Assembly: GCA_028571685.1 (NCBI GenBank)
Contig: CM053164.1
Coordinates: 38,614,501-38,678,500, forward strand
Reading direction: 5' to 3'
Length of the DNA: 64,000 nt
DNA from: Heterohyrax brucei
Taxonomy: Eukaryota > Chordata > Mammalia > Hyracoidea > Procaviidae
The notes beneath the pieces are model-generated. The model was not told where the DNA came from. It was given only the letters and a program-made list of their open reading frames with translations, and searched no databases. Both the position numbers and the translations under genes were made by a program. Below are positions 58,938 to 64,000 of this stretch, piece after piece; within the stretch, counting starts at the first letter, position 1; each line of letters begins with the position of its first letter.

Positions 58938-59462
58938 TGTTTTAGTCAGCTAGCGCTGCTCTAACAGAAATATCAGAGTGGATGGGTTTTAAAAAAAGGA
59001 AAGTTTATTCTTACACAGTCCAGTAGGTTAGAAGTCTGAATTCAGGGTATCCACTCCAGGGGAAAGGCTTTCCTTCTGTCGGCTCTGGAGGAAAGTCCTT
59101 TTGTTGCATCAGTCTTTGTTTAGGGAGCATCTTGGCAAAGGAACCTCAGTCTGAAGCACACACTGTGCTCCCAGTGCTGCTTTCTTGATTGTATGAAGTT
59201 CCCAATTCTCTGCCTGGTTCCCTCTCTTTTTATCTTCCATAGGCTGAAAGGATAAAAGGTGGTGCAAGCCATACTCTAGGGAAACTCCCTTAGCAAGGGT
59301 GTTGCAGTCCCACCCTGATCCTCTTTTAACATAATCATCCTATCTATTAGCCACAGGCAGAGATTAGAATATATACCATAGGGAAATCACAAGGATCAGG
59401 AGTAATGGCCCAGCGAATTGCTACACACACTTTTTTGGGGGGACACAGTTTGATCCATGACA
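58938..59462 (-). repeat. solo LTR in the RTE
   Basis: 525 bp with TG/CA ends, flanked by atgcc (58933-58937) and atgct (59463-59467). Removing it rejoins the RTE as agcatgatgctcttctccag. Same family as 41212-41738. Confidence 0.95.
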
Positions 59463-59978
59463 ATGCTCTTCTCCAGGGACTGATCCCTCCTGATAATATG
59501 TGAGACAATGTCCTCACCTTATGAGGAGCATTCTGGTTGTTTGTCTTTCAACAGACTTCTTCACCGTTTCAGCAATCTATGGTATATTTAGTATTCTTCA
59601 CCAACACCACAATGTAAAGGTATCCATTCTTCTTTGGTCTTCCTTATTCATTGTCAAGCTTCTGCATAAGTGTGAAGTTAATGAAATTACCATGGCTTTG
59701 GTCAGGCACACCTCCACCTTTTGTGGTCCACCTTAAAGTGCTTTTCAACACTTTAAAGAGGTCTTTTGTAGTCCATTTGCCCAGTGCAGTGCACCTTTTG
59801 ATTTCTTAACTTCTGCTTCCGTGGGTGTTGATTGTGGAATGAAATAAAATCAAACTCTTGACAATTTGAATCTTTTCTCTTTCTATCATGATGTTGCTTA
59901 TATTGGTCTAGCTGTGAAGGTTTTTGTTTTCTTTACACTGAGATGTAATCCATAATGAAGGTGTGGTCTTTGATTTTC

Positions 59979-61933
59979 TTTTCTTTTTTCGGTTCTAAGA
60001 TTCTTTTTTTTTTTTTTTGCTGCCTTCTTTTCTATTTCTTCTAATTATTATGATGATGATGATGAAAGTATACAATTCAATTTTGCATGCACGACTCTCT
60101 GCAATTCTATCTGTTCTCCTCACCCTGTGACAGCACATTCATCCTTTTCCCTCTTTATTACTAGTGTCTTCCCAGTGAGCACCTGTCCCCTCCTTCTCTA
60201 CCCTCTCTTCTCCCTTCTAGAACGGAACCAGTAGGACAGCCTCCTATAAATGTATTAAACCATGAAGTACACACACCACATGCTCACTGTGTCCCTGAGT
60301 CCAGTCCACTCTTTGTCTGAACTGCTGATCTCTGTACTAGTTTCAAGTCAGAGACAGCAGCAAGTCTAGGGACCATGTTCCAGGGGACCCTCCAGATTGT
60401 TGGACCATCGATTCAGGTCTTTTAGTCGAGTTCTTGATATGCACACCTTTTTCTCTTGTGCTATGTCATGGACTCTACACTGTGTCCCTGATCAAGGCTG
60501 CCAGGCACCACCTTGGTCTTCTAATCTCACGCTGATGTGGTCTCCCAATCATATGGGTCCTTCTGTTTCCTAGGCTCATTTTTCCTTATGTCTTTGATGT
60601 TCTCGGTTGTCATTCGTTCCAGGTGGATTGAGACCCATTCATTGATGCTTCTCAAATGGCAGCTTGCTGGCTTTTAAGACCCCAGACACCACTCACCAAC
60701 ATGGGACACAGAAGACTCTCTTAGTAAAAGACTACTTAAGCCAACTGACCTCGATGTCCACTGAAAACATGATCCCCAGTTCCCCTGTCCCTGCTACTCT
60801 ATCCTTTGAAACACTGAATTGAATTCAGAAAACCTTTTAGTTTCTGGTGTAGTCCAGTTATGCTGATCAGCCTTCTACTGAGTGCTATCATTTCCTTCAC
60901 CTAAACAAACTGCTTTCGACTATGTAATCTATGAACAACCCTCTCCCTCCCTCCCCACCACTGAAGCCATCAAGAGTCTTCTGTGTGTAAGTCCTTTTCT
61001 TTAAGTCCTTACGATAATGGTTTCATATAACGCTTGTCTTTCTGCACCTGACTGATTTCACTGAGCACAATGTCTTCTAGCTGATAACAGGTTATGGGAT
61101 GTTTCTAAAATACTCATTGTTCTTTATCATTTTATAGTGTCCCACTGTGCATATACACCACAGTTTGTTTATCCATTCATGTGTTGATGGACACCTAGGT
61201 TAACCCTATCTTTTTGATATTGTGGACTGTGCTGCAATAAACATTTGTGTGCATGTATCTGTCTGTGTGACTGCATGTATTTCTGTAGAATATATTCTAA
61301 GCAGTAGCACTGCTGGATTATATGGTATTCCTATTTCTGGTTGTTTAAGAAGGTACCAAATTGCTTTCCAAAGAAGCAGTACCATTTTGCACTCCCACCA
61401 GCAGTGCAGAAGAGTTAATCTCTCCACAGCCTCTCCAACATCTGTTGTTTTATGTCTTTTGAATTAATGCCAGCAGAATCCATGGAGTAGCTCAGAGAAG
61501 TGATGGGTGAGGGCACTGCTGCACTTGACTACCAGATGCCACTGGGTTCTCTAGATGTGACTGTCTTAAGTACAGCCTCTCTGCTTAGAAAGACACTGTC
61601 CACTAAGGTACAGGTGATCAGTGTAGCATCCAGCCTCAGCCAGGCTCTCGGGGACAGTAGCCCAAGCCCCAGGCTCCTGGTCAACAAAGATGATGTCGGT
61701 ACCTGTAAGCCTCTTCGCTGCCAAAAACCAGCAGATGCTGGACCCTTTGCACTGTCGACACACCTCTGACAAAGGTCATTTTCCCCTTCCTGTCACCCAG
61801 TCTGACCTCACAACTTCCCACCTGATCTTGAGGCTCCAAAAACGTCCACTCTCTTCTGTTCACTTGTTTTTCTAGGCCTTAGTTCTCAGAGGGAATTGAG
61901 GAGACGTGTGACTAGTCTGCCATTTTCGCCTTG
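59979..61933 (-). mobile_element. L1 insertion with complete ends but no middle (spliced-transcript-like)
   Basis: Minus strand. 61475-61933 is an L1 5' UTR starting at the normal 5' end (gcaaggcgaaaatggcagac, compare 26940). 59979-61474 is the ORF2 end (CWWECKM block) and 3' UTR with a T-run tail. ORF1 and most of ORF2 are missing. Flanks tctttgattttc (59967-59978) and cctctgattttc (61934-61945) are the target-site duplication, so the internal loss was probably present in the RNA that inserted. Confidence 0.85.
60050..60065 (+). repeat. (ATG)n short tandem repeat
   Basis: Five units of atg in the L1 3' tail. Confidence 0.9.
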
Positions 61934-62264
61934 CCTCTGATTTTCATTATGAAGTGCTTCGAGTCCTCTTCACTTTCAGCAAGCAAGGGTGTGTTATCTG
62001 CATAACACAGGTTGTTACTGAGTCTTCCTCCAATCCTGATGCCTCACTCTTCATCCAGTCCTGCTGCTCAGATTATTGCTCAACACACACACTGAGTATG
62101 GTAAAAGGATACAACCATGATGCATCCCTTACCTGACTTTAAAACACACAGCATCCCTTTGTTCTGTCTGAAAATTTCTTGATCTACATACAGGTTCTTC
62201 ATGAGCACAATCAGGTATTCTGAAATTCCCATTCTTAAAAACGTTATCCATAAATTGTTATCAT

Positions 62265-62299
62265 GAGTCGGATCTGACTCAACGGCACCTGGCTTTGGC
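62265..62299 (+). repeat. 35-bp micro-insertion of the SINE 3' end
   Basis: gagtcggatctgactcaacg to cacctggctttggc, between perfect 13-bp copies of aaattgttatcat (62252-62264 and 62300-62312), inside the RTE. Confidence 0.95.
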
Positions 62300-62370
62300 A
62301 AATTGTTATCATCCACACAGCTGAACGTCTTTGCATAGTCAACAAAACACAGGTAATCATCTTTATTATA

Positions 62371-62869
62371 GCTAAAAAGGGAGGTCTGATAAATCTTCAA
62401 AATTCAGAAATACTGTAATTCTCTCATTGTAAAGAATTATTATTTGGGAAAAGAGTATCAATGAAAATAAGAAGGTTACAACTACTTGCATGAGCTTTAA
62501 GTTTGTGGTTAGAAGTCAAGCAAAAAAATGCTAATTTGCTTCTATCATATTTGATTTAAAGTCATTATTCAGTTAACTTAACAAATATTTAGTAAACACT
62601 GATTATTTTCAGATACTGTTAATCACTAGAGACGTAAAACTGAAGAACAACGGTCTTCCCTTCAGGCATAACTGAACTACGTATAACACGTGAGGGGAGT
62701 ACAAAAGAGGGAACAATTAATCCTACATTGAAAGATTAAGAGCATCAGAGAAGATGTGGTATTTTAGTTGAGATCTCAAACATGAGGTTTTTGTTGGCAT
62801 AGAGAAATTCAATGGTTACTGGCACAGACAAACATAAGATGTGTGACTGTTTTTACCCATTCAAGACAT
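62371..62869. other. intronic sequence, nothing assigned
   Basis: No repeat or exon recognised. Confidence 0.4.
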
Positions 62870-63015
62870 GTTACTCAAAATAAGAGATGCACAATTTAAA
62901 ACTAATGAGATACTATTCCTCATCTGTAAGACTGACAAAAGTTCAAAAGTATTACAACAGGTGCTGCTGGCAAGGCTATGAAGAAACAGACACTCTTATG
63001 ACTGCTAGTGGGAAA
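62870..63015 (+). repeat. old L1 ORF2-end fragment
   Basis: actaatgagatactattcct, gtgctgctggcaaggctatg, aagaaacagacactcttatg follow the L1 ORF2 carboxyl end, old and diverged. A SINE follows at once. Confidence 0.6.
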
Positions 63016-63017
63016 TG

Positions 63018-63178
63018 CTAGCATAGCGGTTAAGAGCCTTACTACTGACCTACAGCTCAGCAGGTCACACCCATCAGCCACTCCCTGTAAACCCTATGGA
63101 ACAGTTCTACGCTCTCGTATCCGTACGGTTGCTATAAAGTGGAACTGACTTGAAGACAAAAAGTTTCAGTTTATGGCA
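63018..63178 (+). repeat. afrotherian SINE, diverged
   Basis: gctagcatagcggttaagag, accctatggaacagttctac, gttgctataaagtggaactg. Confidence 0.88.
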
Positions 63179-63850
63179 ATGTGACAATATCCAAAGAGAA
63201 TCCCCAAGCATAGTGAGGGACAAGAGCAGGTCAGAAAATGGGGTATGTGGAGGTACGAGCAACCAGAAATGATGTGTAAAGACAAGCTGGGACCGGACTG
63301 ACAAGCACAAGTGCCATGCTAAGAACTTCATTCACCAGACAATACACAGTTATGAGGGTTTTTAAAGCAAAATGGGGACATCAGCAGAGCTGTATTTTAA
63401 AATGGCATTTTAAAATTTAATTGGTTGAAAGAAACACCAAAATAATAGCAACACAAGCAGGCATAAGCCTCTTATTGAAGATGTCACTGGGCCACTATGT
63501 GAAGTGATGAGGAGGCCAAGATCCTCAATTTTCTGGTCAGAAACTACTTTTCTTAACCTGAAGACTAGCAAACAAGAAAGTGCTGGGGATGGAGAAGGGC
63601 ATCAGAGGCCCAGAGTAGTAGCACATGATAGTCTGCCACCAGTGCACACCAGCAAACCGGCAGGACCAACAGTCCCACCATCCCTTGCCTAGTAGCTTTC
63701 ACTTCTGCTACAGGCCTTGGGCAGGGAAACATGCTTGACCACATCAGGTCCTACGTTCACTCATGAGTGATAACTCAGAGCCGGGGGCCCTTCCTATAGC
63801 CTCTATACAATAAACAGTGTTCACTAACAAAAATGATTTTTAATAAAAGA
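63179..63850. other. intronic sequence, nothing assigned
   Basis: Contains only short ORFs (60-74 codons) with no known motif. Confidence 0.4.
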
Positions 63851-63961
63851 AAACCATCTTGGAGCCACATGTCATTTCTAAGGACTGACTTAGAAAAAGA
63901 CTCTCAAACCATCTTGGAACCACATGTCATTTCTAAGGGACTGTCTTAGTATAACACTCTC
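63851..63961 (+). repeat. two-copy tandem duplication, unit 55 bp
   Basis: aaaccatcttggagccacat (63851) and aaaccatcttggaaccacat (63906) begin two units with about 85 percent identity by eye. Confidence 0.93.
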
Positions 63962-64000
63962 TTCTATCAGCCCAACTACAATAAAACCTCACTTCCAGAT

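Larger units (their letters stand above)
58722..62370 (-). mobile_element. RTE/BovB-type LINE, 3' part with three nested insertions
   Basis: RTE sequence runs 58722-58937, 59463-59978, 61946-62264 and 62313-62370. The 3' tail is on the left (ttgctcttgtgggatgccat, diverged). It is interrupted by an LTR, an internally shortened L1 and a SINE-tail micro-insertion, all with duplicated flanks. The ORF is broken throughout. Confidence 0.9.
54379..64000 (-). other. DTNB: DTNB intron 5' of exon 54273-54378
   Basis: From the acceptor at 54379 to the window edge I find no further dystrobrevin exon on the minus strand; the interval is filled by the repeats listed and unassigned sequence. Confidence 0.7.

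Noticed and set aside
61566-61863. Overlapping minus-strand ORFs (60-68 codons) as a processed pseudogene
   Set aside because: The block begins with L1 5' UTR bases and is bounded by the L1 target-site duplication.
54379-64000. Further 5' dystrobrevin exons
   Set aside because: I looked for the preceding EF-hand segment on the minus strand and saw no match with splice sites; it is likely outside the window.

Overview
The window is intronic mammalian DNA from an afrotherian, most probably an elephant. Three things suggest this. Many copies of a tRNA-like SINE (head 'gagccctggtgg', tail 'gactcaacggca') are scattered on both strands. Several RTE/BovB-type LINE pieces share their 3' end with that SINE. 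Some SINE 3' ends run out into a cttgg-type repeat. Roughly two thirds of the window is recognisable transposable element, much of it nested.

The only host gene I can support is on the minus strand. Two consecutive coding exons, 54273-54378 and 50841-51007, join in frame and encode part of the second EF-hand-like region and the ZZ zinc finger of a dystrobrevin. The residues fit beta-dystrobrevin (DTNB) better than alpha. Everything else is intron: at least 50.8 kb 3' of the ZZ exon, 3.3 kb between the exons, and at least 9.6 kb 5' of the first exon.

Layout. 1-8.6 kb: SINEs, a mariner inside a mariner, old L1 pieces, an MLT1 LTR and a 516-bp LTR. 8.9-18.6 kb: a minus-strand ERVL-type provirus that split an old L1; inside it lie two RTE insertions and a plus-strand ERVL half whose pol begins about where the minus-strand pol stops. 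18.6-22.2 kb: the rest of that L1, SINEs and LTRs. 22.2-34 kb: two head-to-head L1s, the second full length. 34-36.7 kb: SINEs and unassigned sequence. 36.7-44.2 kb: an L1 interrupted by a mariner and by a second L1, which itself carries an LTR. 44.3-50.6 kb: LTR, L2, MER5-like sequence and a twin-primed L1. 50.8-54.4 kb: the two exons. 54.5-64 kb: MIR/L2 relics, a hAT relic, and an RTE carrying an LTR, an L1 that looks like a retrotransposed spliced transcript, and a micro-insertion.

The retroelement and transposase genes are all broken by stops or frameshifts. The most unusual signals are the very short insertions (about 23-52 bp) of only the SINE 3' end, several with clear target-site duplications, the apparently spliced L1 at 59.98-61.93 kb, and the inverted ERVL mosaic.
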